Assembly (NCBI RefSeq): GCF_029218125.1
Contig: NZ_JARFXX010000004.1
Coordinates: 124,001 to 188,000, forward strand
Source of the DNA: Oscillibacter faecalis_A
GTDB taxonomy: Bacteria; Bacillota; Clostridia; Oscillospirales; Oscillospiraceae
Reading direction: 5' to 3'
Length of the DNA stretch: 64,000 nt
Part shown: piece by piece, positions 51,139 through 59,795 of the stretch
Position numbering within the stretch: the stretch's first letter is position 1
Layout of the letters: the number at the start of each line of letters is the position of its first letter
Position numbers and translations under genes: made by a program
Notes under the pieces: generated by a model
The model's input: the letters and a program-made list of their open reading frames with translations, nothing else
Database searches by the model: none
Told to the model about the DNA's origin: nothing

Positions 51139-51153
51139 TGCGTGGAAAAGTAG

Positions 51154-51195
51154 CCCCGGAAAATACCTGCATTTACAAGGCTTTTCCGGGGCGCT
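51154..51195 (+). terminator. Hairpin terminator after the zinc-binding protein gene
   Basis: Stem CCCCGGAAAA / TTTTCCGGGG at 51154-51163 and 51182-51191, followed by CGCTTTT. Confidence 0.65.
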
Positions 51196-51268
51196 TTTGG
51201 GGTGGGCGATATGTTTTCCCGTCTACCCCTGTTTTCACAGAAATGCTTTCCACATCCAAGCGCCGGGG

Positions 51269-51291
51269 CTTTGGGACATTTTGTCCCGAAG
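51269..51291. repeat. Dispersed ICE palindrome, copy 8
   Basis: CTTTGGGACA TTT TGTCCCGAAG, 21 bp upstream of the next start codon. Confidence 0.9.
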
Positions 51292-51312
51292 TCCCGGTTG
51301 AGAGGAGGAATT

Positions 51313-52269
51313 ATGCCTAAATATTATGAGATCAGCGAGGCGGCGGCAAAACGGGCAAAGGATATGAACAGCTATTCCGACTATGCCCCCGGCTCGGCCA
51401 CAGCAGGCTACCGGGCGATGGTGGATGAAGCCTATGCGCTGGCAGAGAAGCAGAAAGCGCAGGTCGATCCCATGTACCATGATAAGATCGACGCCCTTGT
51501 TGACCGCTACGCCCGCAGGCTGGCGGAAAATCTCAATGAGCGCAACGCCATTGACGCCCGTGTGCCGTCTATTCTGATTACCGGGGGCGGCAATTTCCCC
51601 GTGGCGAAAAAGGCCAAGCAGAACGCCGCCCGGGATCGCAACTACGGCGAGTATGCCGAAATTGAAAAGCTGTTGGACAAGATCCGCTCCACAGGTCGGG
51701 GCGGTATCAGCGCCGACGATGACCTTGCCGTGGAAAAGCTCACAAAAAAGCTGGAGGGAATGGAGTCTCAGCAGACTATGATGAAGGCGGTCAATGCCTA
51801 CTACCGCAAGCACAAGACGCTGGAGGACTGCCCCGAGCTGACGGCGGAGCAGGTGGAAAAGGTCAAGGCGTCTATGTCCCAAGACTGGCGCAAAGACCCC
51901 GTTCCGTTTCCGTCCTATCTGCTCACCAACAATAACGCCAATATCCGCCGTGTGCGCCAGCGCATCGAAGATCTGAGCCATAAGGCCGAGTTCGTGGGCT
52001 GGACATTCCTCGGCGGGGAGGCCAAGGTCAACGAGGCAGAGAACCGCTTGCAGCTCATTTTTGAGGATAAGCCGGACGCCGACACCCGGCAGGCGCTCAA
52101 AAGCGAGGGCTTCAAGTGGGCGCCCAGCCAAGGGGCATGGCAGCGGCAGCTCAACCAGAACGCCATCCGTGCCGCCGCAAGGCTGGACTTCCTGCGTCCG
52201 GAGGACGGTAAAAGCCCCTATCAGCTTCAGCCCTTTGCGAAACGGGCGGAAAAGGATGTATCACGGTGA
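51313..52269 (+). CDS. Conserved ICE accessory protein
   Basis: 318 residues from ATG 51313 (GAGAGGAGGAATT upstream). KYYEISEAAAKRAKDMNSYS and YAPGSATAGYRAMVDEAYAL at the start, SILITGGGNFPVAKKAKQNA in the middle, and ALKSEGFKWAPSQGAWQRQL near the end. I know this layout from Clostridial ICEs and phages but not a tested function; the C-terminal FKWxPxxxxWQRxL piece recurs in polyvalent proteins. Likely acts on or protects element DNA in the recipient (inference). Confidence 0.65.
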   Translation: MPKYYEISEAAAKRAKDMNSYSDYAPGSATAGYRAMVDEAYALAEKQKAQVDPMYHDKIDALVDRYARRLAENLNERNAIDARVPSILITGGGNFPVAKKAKQNAARDRNYGEYAEIEKLLDKIRSTGRGGISADDDLAVEKLTKKLEGMESQQTMMKAVNAYYRKHKTLEDCPELTAEQVEKVKASMSQDWRKDPVPFPSYLLTNNNANIRRVRQRIEDLSHKAEFVGWTFLGGEAKVNEAENRLQLIFEDKPDADTRQALKSEGFKWAPSQGAWQRQLNQNAIRAAARLDFLRPEDGKSPYQLQPFAKRAEKDVSR

Positions 52270-52278
52270 GGAGGGTAT

Positions 52279-52857
52279 ATGGACAAAAACCAAGGCTATG
52301 AGATCATCAAGGCCGTCATGCTGGAAAACGGCAGGGGCTTTGCGCTGGGGCATCATCCTACCGCTCCCTCGCCCTATGTCACATGGGCTTGCTATGATGA
52401 CAAGGACGGCCAGCGGCAGTATGAATGGGGGCATTACGGCAGCGACCGTGCCGCTTTGGAACAGGACTTTGCGGCGCGGGTGCAGGAGTACCAGCGCCTT
52501 TACAATGTCGGTGTCAAGCAGACCGAGGCTCCCGGCCTTTACAAGTATTATTCTACCCAGCGTCCCGTGGACATGGGGACATTCCCCAAGCCGCCCCGCA
52601 ACGCCCCGGATGAGATCGTCAACTACGATCAGCGCGTCCCGGTTGAAAATGGGGCATTTCTGGCGTGGGGGCATTTGACCTACACACGGCCATTGACGGA
52701 AAAACAGGCAGATGACTATGAGCTGCGGCCTGCACCTGACAATCCCGACAGGCCCCGTTCCATTCGGGAGCAAATGAAAACCGCCGCAAAACAGGCCGAG
52801 GCTGACCGGGGACAATCCGCCCCAAAGAAAAATGCCCCTGACCGGGGCGACAGATAG
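52279..52857 (+). CDS. Conserved ICE accessory protein
   Basis: 192 residues. NGRGFALGHHPTAPSPYVTW, GLYKYYSTQRPVDMGTFPKP and AWGHLTYTRPLTEKQADDYE. The YSTQRPVDxGTFPK block is recurrent in polyvalent proteins of ICEs. C-terminal part is charged and probably disordered. Starts 9 nt after the previous gene. Function unknown. Confidence 0.65.
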   Translation: MDKNQGYEIIKAVMLENGRGFALGHHPTAPSPYVTWACYDDKDGQRQYEWGHYGSDRAALEQDFAARVQEYQRLYNVGVKQTEAPGLYKYYSTQRPVDMGTFPKPPRNAPDEIVNYDQRVPVENGAFLAWGHLTYTRPLTEKQADDYELRPAPDNPDRPRSIREQMKTAAKQAEADRGQSAPKKNAPDRGDR

Positions 52858-52867
52858 GAGGATATTT

Positions 52868-53041
52868 ATGGAGCAGGAACACAATCCCAACAGGAACGCC
52901 GAGCTTGCGATGGAGCAGAACGGGAACATGATCGACGGTATCATCAACAATCTGCCTGTGCCGCTCCCGGAGGAAAAGCCGCTGGACAGGGTGCGGGAAC
53001 ACCCACCCAAGCGCCGGAGCCGGGAGCGTGAGGAGCGTTGA
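52868..53041 (+). CDS. Small DUF4316-like protein
   Basis: 57 residues. NAELAMEQNGNMIDGIINNL and PLPEEKPLDRVREH, ending in a basic PKRRSREREER. The EQNxNMIDGxxNN motif is shared with the ends of DUF4316 proteins in related elements. Overlaps mobC by 4 nt. Confidence 0.6.
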   Translation: MEQEHNPNRNAELAMEQNGNMIDGIINNLPVPLPEEKPLDRVREHPPKRRSREREER

Positions 53042-53400
53042 CAAAAAGGCGGCGTTCTGTCCATCTTCATGTGATGGTGACGCCGGAGGAGCAGGCGTTG
53101 ATCGCTGACCGCATGGCCGAGGCCGGGATCTCCAACATGGGAGCCTATATGCGGAAAATGGCACTCAACGGCTATGTCCTCCATGTTGACCTCTCGGACA
53201 TCCGGGAGCTGGTGGCCTTGCAGCGGCGGTGTGCCAACAACCTAAACCAAGTGGCCGTCCATGCCAACACCTACGGCATCTATCCCTCGGAGATCACGGC
53301 GCTCCAAAAGGACTATGCCGACCTTTGGGAGCCGCTGTCCGAGCTGATTAAAAAATTAGCCGTAGTAACCGACATATTATGTGGAGGGGTACAACGCTAA
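53038..53400 (+). CDS. mobC: MobC-like relaxosome protein of the ICE
   Basis: 120 residues from TTG 53038. Ribbon-helix-helix region HLHVMVTPEEQALIADRMAE and GAYMRKMALNGYVLHVDLS, then the MobC box CANNLNQVAVHANTYGIYPS. It should assist the ICE relaxase, which in the undisturbed arrangement would follow after CD1845. Its gene ends inside a strong terminator, and the insertion at 53470 separates it from the relaxase. Confidence 0.85.
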   Translation: MTKRRRSVHLHVMVTPEEQALIADRMAEAGISNMGAYMRKMALNGYVLHVDLSDIRELVALQRRCANNLNQVAVHANTYGIYPSEITALQKDYADLWEPLSELIKKLAVVTDILCGGVQR

Positions 53401-53420
53401 TAGTTGTACCCCTCCTTTTT
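53383..53420 (+). terminator. Strong terminator overlapping the mobC stop codon
   Basis: Perfect 13-bp stem GGAGGGGTACAAC / GTTGTACCCCTCC followed by TTTTT. The stop codon TAA lies in the loop. Confidence 0.9.
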
Positions 53421-53469
53421 GCTGATATTTTTTACAACTGCCTACACAAAAGACTTATATGCTGATTAA

Positions 53470-54660
53470 CTATATATTTTTCTCGATGATGTAGCTTGGT
53501 TCCCCTTGTTCCTTGGGCTTCGCTACCTCCTTTGGGAGTGATGCAAGCTTGTTCGCATTATTATTGCAACGCAGCATGGTATAAACAGAATCCCAGTCAA
53601 TCCTAACAAAGAAGTCATCCTTACCGATATAGCTGGAAAGTTCATCCAAGAAACTGTCAATCCATGCATAATAGACTTCTTTTTCTTTTGAAAACAGAGA
53701 TTTAATCTTGAATTTCACATTAACTTCAACATTAAACCCATAATTGTTGTAGCTTTTTTGGGGGATTGCAATGCCTAAGTAATACCTATAGAAACCGCTC
53801 TTGAGGATGGTGCTAAAACCGCCAAACAAACAAGAGACTGTTAGTGTAAGTATGGGAGTTTCAATAACAATCTCATTCTTGTTTTTTCTGGAGATTGTAC
53901 TTCTTTCAGGCAAAGTCAAATCAAATCTATCATAATACCCACCGGACGAGTTCCGAGCATATACGATTGTCCCAGTATCTTTGTTATTTCCCAAGGGGGC
54001 ATCGTGACAAGCAAAAATTTCACGATTAGCCATATCCTCTGAAAAAAGCTTAAGGAACCGATTACTAAGCAAAACCTCTGGAATGTCATTTCGCTGAAAC
54101 TCTCGAACGCACTTCTTATCATCTGAATTGTTAAAAAATTCCGACAAGTGTAATGACAGCTTATGGATAATACAGTATTCCAACAATTCAATAAATAGAG
54201 CGCCACTATGTGTTGCAACTCCTATCGCTTGCTCTCCCGGCTTCCCGCCCACAATCCGAAACTGGCTTATACTTTCGTTGTTCCACAGTTTTTCCAACGC
54301 TTTATTTTCGGCAAATGCACAATCTAAATATTCTACCATATCAGTTGATATGCCGTACTCGGGAACACCAATAAGCTTATGGCTTTCCTCATCATAAATA
54401 ACAAAACCGTTGATTTTAGTCGTTTGGTTCAGCTCGTTTATTTTGGAGGTTGAAATCCTAACAACAACTCCAATAGAAATAAACATTCCAATAACAATTA
54501 AGATGATTCCCTTGTTTTGAATTCCAAGCAACTCAACAATGCCTGTTGACAATAGATTTACGCCAATAGCAATTAGGACGGATGTCATAATCAACTCATA
54601 ACTTTTCTTTTGGCTTTCAATCAATGTCGAAAATATGCGATGTTTTTTCATATTATTCAC
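53470..54660 (-). CDS. Orphan two-helix membrane protein with large cytoplasmic domain, cargo
   Basis: 396 residues, opposite strand to the ICE genes and much more AT-rich than them. Two membrane segments at about residues 24-45 and 50-67, then about 320 residues of soluble domain with no motif I recognise (FRIVGGKPGEQAIGVATHSG, GYYDRFDLTLPERSTISRK, WIDSFLDELSSYIGKDDFF). An N-terminal two-helix anchor plus a cytoplasmic domain is common among phage-defence effectors and sensors, so defence cargo is a reasonable guess only. It sits between mobC and CD1845. Confidence 0.75.
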   Translation of the reverse strand: MNNMKKHRIFSTLIESQKKSYELIMTSVLIAIGVNLLSTGIVELLGIQNKGIILIVIGMFISIGVVVRISTSKINELNQTTKINGFVIYDEESHKLIGVPEYGISTDMVEYLDCAFAENKALEKLWNNESISQFRIVGGKPGEQAIGVATHSGALFIELLEYCIIHKLSLHLSEFFNNSDDKKCVREFQRNDIPEVLLSNRFLKLFSEDMANREIFACHDAPLGNNKDTGTIVYARNSSGGYYDRFDLTLPERSTISRKNKNEIVIETPILTLTVSCLFGGFSTILKSGFYRYYLGIAIPQKSYNNYGFNVEVNVKFKIKSLFSKEKEVYYAWIDSFLDELSSYIGKDDFFVRIDWDSVYTMLRCNNNANKLASLPKEVAKPKEQGEPSYIIEKNI

Positions 54661-54805
54661 TCCTTGAAGTACAGTTTCCGCTATATTTTACCATGTTTAA
54701 ACACATAAGTCTATCGATTTTATATCAAGGCATCCTTGTCTGCATATATGGGCGGAGTTATAATTTGGTAGAAAAAACTATCAACTTTTACAGGAGGTAG
54801 CTGCT

Positions 54806-55093
54806 ATGATCGTTCTCAAAATCCTTGCCGCCCCCGTGATGGTGGCGCTGTCCCTGCTGGCCGCTATGGTCACATTCCTGTTCTGCGTGGCGTCCGCCGT
54901 GTGCGAACTGGGCTGCATTGTGCTGACGCTGCTCTCACTTATTCTGTTCGTCGGCGGACAGACGATGGGCGGGATCGTGTTCCTCGTCCTTGCGTTCCTC
55001 GTTTCTCCCTTTGGCGTTCCCGCCATCGCTGAGTGGCTGGTGGACAAGCAGCACTCGGCCAAGTTCGCCCTGCGGGATTTCATCACCGGCTGA
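54806..55093 (+). CDS. CD1845-family membrane protein
   Basis: 95 residues with three hydrophobic segments and IAEWLVDKQHSAKFALRDFI at the end, the CD1845 family of Tn5397/Tn1549-like elements. RBS ACAGGAGGTAGCTGCT. Found next to the relaxase gene in related ICEs. Role unknown, probably accessory to transfer. Confidence 0.8.
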   Translation: MIVLKILAAPVMVALSLLAAMVTFLFCVASAVCELGCIVLTLLSLILFVGGQTMGGIVFLVLAFLVSPFGVPAIAEWLVDKQHSAKFALRDFITG

Positions 55094-55095
55094 TA

Positions 55096-55118
55096 CTTCG
55101 GGACAAAATGTCCCAAAG
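55096..55118. repeat. Dispersed ICE palindrome, copy 9
   Basis: CTTCGGGACA AAA TGTCCCAAAG, 2 nt after the CD1845 stop. Confidence 0.9.
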
Positions 55119-55176
55119 CAGGAACAACGGCGGCTGACCACAGCCACCGTTTGTCATATCGGAAGGAGGGCTGCCT

Positions 55177-56601
55177 ACGGCCACAACCTACTACAAGAAG
55201 CACAAAATCAGCAAGGGCGAAACCATCGCGCAGTCCTTGAAAGAACGGTTTGACTACGGGCAAAACCCAGATAAGACCGAGGGCGGCGAATTGATCTCGT
55301 CCTACGGCTGCGACCACATGACCGCCGATGCCGAGTTCCTTTTGAGCAAGGCCAAGTACAAAGCCGCCACAGGCCGGGAGCAGCGGCGGGACGCGGATGT
55401 GCTGTGCTATCAAATCCGCCAGTCATTCAAGCCCGGGGAGATCACGCCGGAGGAGGCCAACCGCATCGGCTATGAAACGGTGATGCGCTGGACAAAGGGG
55501 AAGTATGCCTTTTTCGTTGCCACCCACATAGACAAGGCGCACATCCACAATCACATTTATTACAACTCGACCTCGCTGGACTGCACCCGGAAGTTCCGGG
55601 ACTTTATCGGCTCTGGCCGTGCGGTGCGGCGGCTCTCTGACCGCATTTGCCTTGAAAATGATCTGACCGTCATCACCGATCCCAAGCTGCACAGCAAGGG
55701 GCGATTTCTCCATTACGGGGCGTGGCTGGGGACAGCGCGGCAGCCCTCATACAAGGAGCAGCTGCGGCTTGCCATCAATGAAGCTCTTGCCAAACGCCCC
55801 GCCGATTTTGATGCTTTTCTCCGGCTCATGGAGGCGTCCGGCTTCATGGTCAAGCATGGGCGCGGCGGTGTGATCTCTTTTCTTGTTCCGGGGCAGGAGC
55901 GGGCGACCCGGCTTCGAGCGTCTACCCTCGGGGACGGCTACGATCCCGAGGACATCAAGGCTGTCATCGCCGGGGCGCGACCGATCCCGGAGCAGCCTGT
56001 TCCTGTGCCTGCTGCCCCTCGCCGTGTCAATCTTATCGTGGATATACGGGAGCGGCTGCGCTCCGGTAAGGGTACGGCCTATGCGCGGTGGGCAAAGGTC
56101 TATAACCTAAAACAGATGGCGGCGGCGCTTCAATTCATGCAGGAGCAGAATATCACCGAGTATGACCAACTCTCCGCCAAGGCCGAGGACGCCGTTTCCC
56201 GCTTTCACGCGCTGACCGAGCAACTCCGGCGGACGGAGGCTGACCTGTCCGTAACCTCCGAGCTGATGGGAGCCGTGGTGCGGTACGCCAAGACCCGCCC
56301 CGTCTTTGACGGGTACAAGGCTACAAAGTACAGCCGGAAATACCTTGCCGAGCATGAAGCGGAGTTGGCGGACTACCGGGCAGCCAAGGCCACGATGGGA
56401 GAACTGCTGGGCGGTGAAAAGCTGCCCAAGATGGCAGAGCTAAAAGAAAAACGCCGCCAACTGGCGGCGCGGAAAAAGGCGCTCTATACCGAGTACCGCT
56501 CGGCGCAGGAGGAAATGCGGCAGGCCGTGGCGGTCAAGGCCAACATTGACTATCTGTTGGGCGTCACGGATAGCCAGCGCAAAAAGGAACAGGAGCGATA
56601 G
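55177..56601 (+). CDS. ICE relaxase (MobP-type), non-canonical start
   Basis: 474 codons. The family-conserved N-terminus ATTYYKKHKISKGETIAQSL is in frame but begins at ACG 55177, at ideal distance (7 nt) from AAGGAGG; ATG is expected there. CTG 55171 is closer to the ribosome-binding site, and TTG 55237 would lose 20 conserved residues. The catalytic region has VLCYQIRQSFKPGEI, AFFVATHIDKAHIHNHIYYN (three-His metal site) and a coiled C-terminal half. It nicks oriT and pilots the ICE strand. A T-to-C mutation or base error at the start codon is possible. Confidence 0.85.
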   Translation, partial: TATTYYKKHKISKGETIAQSLKERFDYGQNPDKTEGGELISSYGCDHMTADAEFLLSKAKYKAATGREQRRDADVLCYQIRQSFKPGEITPEEANRIGYETVMRWTKGKYAFFVATHIDKAHIHNHIYYNSTSLDCTRKFRDFIGSGRAVRRLSDRICLENDLTVITDPKLHSKGRFLHYGAWLGTARQPSYKEQLRLAINEALAKRPADFDAFLRLMEASGFMVKHGRGGVISFLVPGQERATRLRASTLGDGYDPEDIKAVIAGARPIPEQPVPVPAAPRRVNLIVDIRERLRSGKGTAYARWAKVYNLKQMAAALQFMQEQNITEYDQLSAKAEDAVSRFHALTEQLRRTEADLSVTSELMGAVVRYAKTRPVFDGYKATKYSRKYLAEHEAELADYRAAKATMGELLGGEKLPKMAELKEKRRQLAARKKALYTEYRSAQEEMRQAVAVKANIDYLLGVTDSQRKKEQER

Positions 56602-56624
56602 CGCACGGTGACGCAGACAAATTA

Positions 56625-56647
56625 CTTTGGGACAAAATGTCCCAAAG
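56625..56647. repeat. Dispersed ICE palindrome, copy 10
   Basis: CTTTGGGACA AAA TGTCCCAAAG, a perfect palindrome, in the gap between the convergent relaxase and XRE regulator genes. Confidence 0.9.
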
Positions 56648-56786
56648 CTGGGTTTGGGGAGGCTCCCCAACAAGCGTTTTTGCAGCCCGCCGGGATGCAA
56701 AAATAGCAAGTGTGGCTACACTTGCCCTGCTTGCCGTTAGTGCGTACCCCGGAAACCCCATGAAAAAACGGAGGCAGCGCCGTTTC

Positions 56787-57146
56787 TTACGCTCCCTCCG
56801 TTTCACGGTTTTCTATGATTGCATTGATAATACCCTCGACGAGCCGCAGTTCGCTTTCGTTGAGAGAATTAAGTTGAATGTTGATCCGCTTCTTTGCGGC
56901 TTCATCGGCTCCCATATCAGGATAAAAATATTCGTCAACAGAGATACCGAACATGGTTACCATTTGGTAAAAGGCGTTTAGGCTCGGATGTTGTCCGTCA
57001 TTTTCGTGATACATAATGGTACGCGGATCGCGGTCAACAATGTATCCTAATTGCTCCTGCGTCATGCCCTCACGCTCACGGGCTTTCTTGATAGCAAGTC
57101 CGATTCCGTGGAAGTCAAATTTCCGCTCGTCCCGTTCAATTTTCAT
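56787..57146 (-). CDS. XRE-family transcriptional regulator
   Basis: 119 residues. Helix-turn-helix IGLAIKKAREREGMTQEQLG then YIVDRDPRTIMYHENDGQHP (about residues 15-55), then a helical C-terminus. It is divergent from a sigma/anti-sigma pair and has a palindromic operator 10 bp upstream of its start, so autoregulation is likely. Possibly controls ICE transfer genes or only the neighbouring module. Confidence 0.85.
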   Translation of the reverse strand: MKIERDERKFDFHGIGLAIKKAREREGMTQEQLGYIVDRDPRTIMYHENDGQHPSLNAFYQMVTMFGISVDEYFYPDMGADEAAKKRINIQLNSLNESELRLVEGIINAIIENRETEGA

Positions 57147-57155
57147 AGTATCACC

Positions 57156-57181
57156 ACCTGATGTAATTTTACATTTCAGGT
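57156..57181. promoter_or_regulatory. Palindromic operator upstream of the XRE gene
   Basis: ACCTGATGTAAT TTTACATTTCAGGT: inverted ACCTGA / TCAGGT and TGTAA / TTACA within 26 bp, next to the XRE start and in the divergent region toward the sigma factor gene. Confidence 0.6.
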
Positions 57182-57370
57182 AATAGCATTTGAACGGTGT
57201 TGAATTTCATTCTACCACATATTTAATTTCGCATCACAAACTTGCTTACTATACAGCTTTGAAATATGATTAGGCATACAACAAAATATTTTTGAGTGTT
57301 TTTTGCTTTTTGACCGTACTATTATTGACCGGTTAATTCAATGAAGTTCCGATGACAAGAGGTGAAGTTT

Positions 57371-57907
57371 TTGAGTGATGAAAAAGTTGTTGGTGCGATC
57401 AAGCACGGAAACGAGGAAGCTATTAACCATGTGATAACGAAATACTCAAAACTGATGTGGTCAATCGCAAGCTCTATTTTACACAATGTTGCATCTGACC
57501 AGGACATTGAAGAATGTGTTGCTGATGTTTTTGTGTACTTGTGGAAGCACCCGGAAAAGTATGACCCACAGCGAGGGACACTAAAAGTTTGGCTTTCCGT
57601 GGTTGCAAGAAGTCAGGCCATCGACAAGTATCGGGATTTGTCAAAAAATAATGCTGTTCCCCTCGATGATACGGTTTTTATTGAGCAGACAGATATTTGT
57701 GACGGCATGATGGATAGCGAAACAAAGCGTATGCTTATTTCAGCAGTACGAGCATTAGGTGAGCCGGAACAAGAAATACTGATCCGCCGATATTACTACG
57801 ACCAAAAGCCAAAAGAAATTGCAGTTGCCCTCGATATGCCCGTTAAACAAGTTGAAAACCACCTATATCGCACAAAACAAAAGCTCCGTGCGATATTGGC
57901 AAATTAG
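57371..57907 (+). CDS. ECF-type sigma factor
   Basis: 178 residues from TTG 57371 (AAGAGGTGAAGTTT upstream; GTG 57362 is an alternative). Region 2: EAINHVITKYSKLMWSIASS, DQDIEECVADVFVYLWKHPE, LKVWLSVVARSQAIDKYRD; region 4: LGEPEQEILIRRYYYDQKPK, EIAVALDMPVKQVENHLYRT. It pairs with the downstream membrane anti-sigma protein, with which it forms a signal-transduction unit. Targets unknown; AT-rich compared with the ICE backbone, so possibly a separate module. Confidence 0.9.
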   Translation: MSDEKVVGAIKHGNEEAINHVITKYSKLMWSIASSILHNVASDQDIEECVADVFVYLWKHPEKYDPQRGTLKVWLSVVARSQAIDKYRDLSKNNAVPLDDTVFIEQTDICDGMMDSETKRMLISAVRALGEPEQEILIRRYYYDQKPKEIAVALDMPVKQVENHLYRTKQKLRAILAN

Positions 57908-57924
57908 AAATGGAGGTTACTTTA

Positions 57925-59352
57925 GTGAGTTCTTTTAATCAAGCACATTTGCGAAATATCAAAAGTTCGTTTGAAGAAAAAACCGGGGTTGAACTGACTT
58001 CCCGAAAGCCTTTGCGACACTCCATTAGGACTGTTACTGTTTTAGCGGCGGTGGTTGGCTGTTGCTTAACCATGACCGCTTTTGCAATCAGTATGTTTTC
58101 CTCTCTGTCAGGGGATGACCTTTCTCTGGCGGCCACATACGAGGGAAACGGCGTGGTTTTCGTTCAAGTAGAAAACAGGTCTGACAAAGAGCTTGATTTT
58201 CAATCTGCCCTTAAACTAATGCGTTGGTCTACCAGCGAAGAAGTTAAACCTCTTTCGAAAAAGGTGTCATTCAATAACACCACAATACCTGCTCATTCAA
58301 GTGGTACGATGGAAATTGACCTTTCAGGGGCCTACGATATGTCGCTACTGGAAACGCCGATTTTAGACGATGACTGGTACTATTTCGTATTGACGAACAA
58401 CAACTTCGTGTTCGGGCAGGATTGGATGTGTCCTGTTGAGTTTGCAGAACCTATCCCGACCGAAAAAGTTGACCCAACACCGATTACTCCCATTGCCGCT
58501 GACCCGGAACTCGTAGCAAAAATTGCAAAAGAATTAAGACCATACTTTGAAAGCTACACCTTAGATGTTAACGAGAGAAATCAACTCGCTGACGAATATC
58601 TGGAACAGTGCCGGAAGTTGCTGGGACAACTGGATATAACCATCGTACCCTCCGTGTCTCCTGATGAGTTAACTTTGATTGACAGCGATGAAAGCGTCAT
58701 TTTTGATCGTACTGTGCCTACGGATATGCAGTTGCAGTTAACAGGTCTGCATCGCCGCTCAACAGACGGATATGACAAAATGATTGGCTCCTCTGCTGAG
58801 GAATGTGCGATGGTTTTAAGCGCCTACATCCCGCAGCACAAAGGCGAAATCGACGGTGGCGTGGATATACCTTTGATTTATGTTTTCACGTACGAAAAAA
58901 ATGAAATCGAAACCACGCAGGACTATGCCCTTATCCGCGGCCAACTTATGACATTTGAACAGATGGAGCAGTACAAGATTTATGAAGATGAACAGTATGT
59001 CTGCTATGATGTCAGTGACCTGTTCTATTCCGATCTCCGCCAGTATGTAGAAAGCATGGTTAGCCAGAGAAGCGATGTTTATTTTGACGAACAGGTCTGG
59101 GAGCGCGTTCAGAACATTTATAACTACTATCGAGATAACATGGGATCGCTTCTCGGTTATAGAGATGGTATGGGACACGGAATGACAGAGACTATGACCG
59201 AAACTGATGCATCGAATAAACCGGAAAATAAGCCGTACACTCGTGATAGCTTATCGGAGTACCGATTGACCACCGAAAGCTGCTATGATGACCCCAATAA
59301 TTCTGTTGCAGACCAGAACTATGAAGTTGGTGAGCCCAACTGGAATGATTAA
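57925..59352 (+). CDS. Membrane anti-sigma-like protein
   Basis: 475 residues from GTG 57925 (TGGAGGTTACTTTA upstream). A short cytoplasmic N-terminus, one membrane segment (TVTVLAAVVGCCLTMTAFAI, about residues 36-55), then a large outside domain that begins with a beta sandwich-like region (GVVFVQVENRSDKELDFQSA). It overlaps no gene but starts 17 nt after the sigma stop, the classic ECF sigma/anti-sigma arrangement. What it senses is unknown. Confidence 0.75.
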   Translation: MSSFNQAHLRNIKSSFEEKTGVELTSRKPLRHSIRTVTVLAAVVGCCLTMTAFAISMFSSLSGDDLSLAATYEGNGVVFVQVENRSDKELDFQSALKLMRWSTSEEVKPLSKKVSFNNTTIPAHSSGTMEIDLSGAYDMSLLETPILDDDWYYFVLTNNNFVFGQDWMCPVEFAEPIPTEKVDPTPITPIAADPELVAKIAKELRPYFESYTLDVNERNQLADEYLEQCRKLLGQLDITIVPSVSPDELTLIDSDESVIFDRTVPTDMQLQLTGLHRRSTDGYDKMIGSSAEECAMVLSAYIPQHKGEIDGGVDIPLIYVFTYEKNEIETTQDYALIRGQLMTFEQMEQYKIYEDEQYVCYDVSDLFYSDLRQYVESMVSQRSDVYFDEQVWERVQNIYNYYRDNMGSLLGYRDGMGHGMTETMTETDASNKPENKPYTRDSLSEYRLTTESCYDDPNNSVADQNYEVGEPNWND

Positions 59353-59425
59353 ATAATCTGCTCTGCCGCACGACGGCAAAAGAAAAAAAGCCGTCGTACA
59401 GCAGTCTATCAACACGCCTATGAAG

Positions 59426-59452
59426 CGGCGGCTTTGAGTTTCAGAGCCGCCG
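59426..59452 (+). terminator. Hairpin after the anti-sigma gene
   Basis: Stem CGGCGGCTTTG / CAGAGCCGCCG with a 5-nt loop followed by TTTCTTTG. Confidence 0.7.
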
Positions 59453-59487
59453 TTTCTTTGTGCTTGCAAACCTATGACGACTTGCAG

Positions 59488-59525
59488 GGACACGGCAGCC
59501 GATGGGAGGTTCATCTGCCGTGTCC
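59488..59525 (+). terminator. Second hairpin in the 59.35-59.8 kb gap
   Basis: Stem GGACACGGCAG / CTGCCGTGTCC with a 16-nt loop followed by ATTTTACTTTTT. Apart from this, the previous hairpin and one palindrome copy, the gap 59,353-59,795 shows no gene. Confidence 0.6.
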
Positions 59526-59691
59526 ATTTTACTTTTTCATAGCGTTAATGATCTGCACCAGCTAAAAAAAGCGTAGCCCCTCCATCGGAGCAGTCCGGCT
59601 TTGAAAGTGAAATTAAACATCATGTAACAAGAAATTTATTTGCTTGCGTCCGTATAGCGTCCTGCTATGCGGGCGTTTTTATATGCCTGCA

Positions 59692-59714
59692 CCTTGGGAC
59701 AATTTGTCCCAAAG
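59692..59714. repeat. Dispersed ICE palindrome, copy 11
   Basis: CCTTGGGACA ATT TGTCCCAAAG, about 80 bp upstream of the sigma-like gene start. Confidence 0.9.
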
Positions 59715-59795
59715 CAGCCAGCCCCGGCTGCCGATCCCCGCCGTTCCTCCGTTCTGTTCACCCACCCACACATGAACCGAATGGAGGAAATACAA

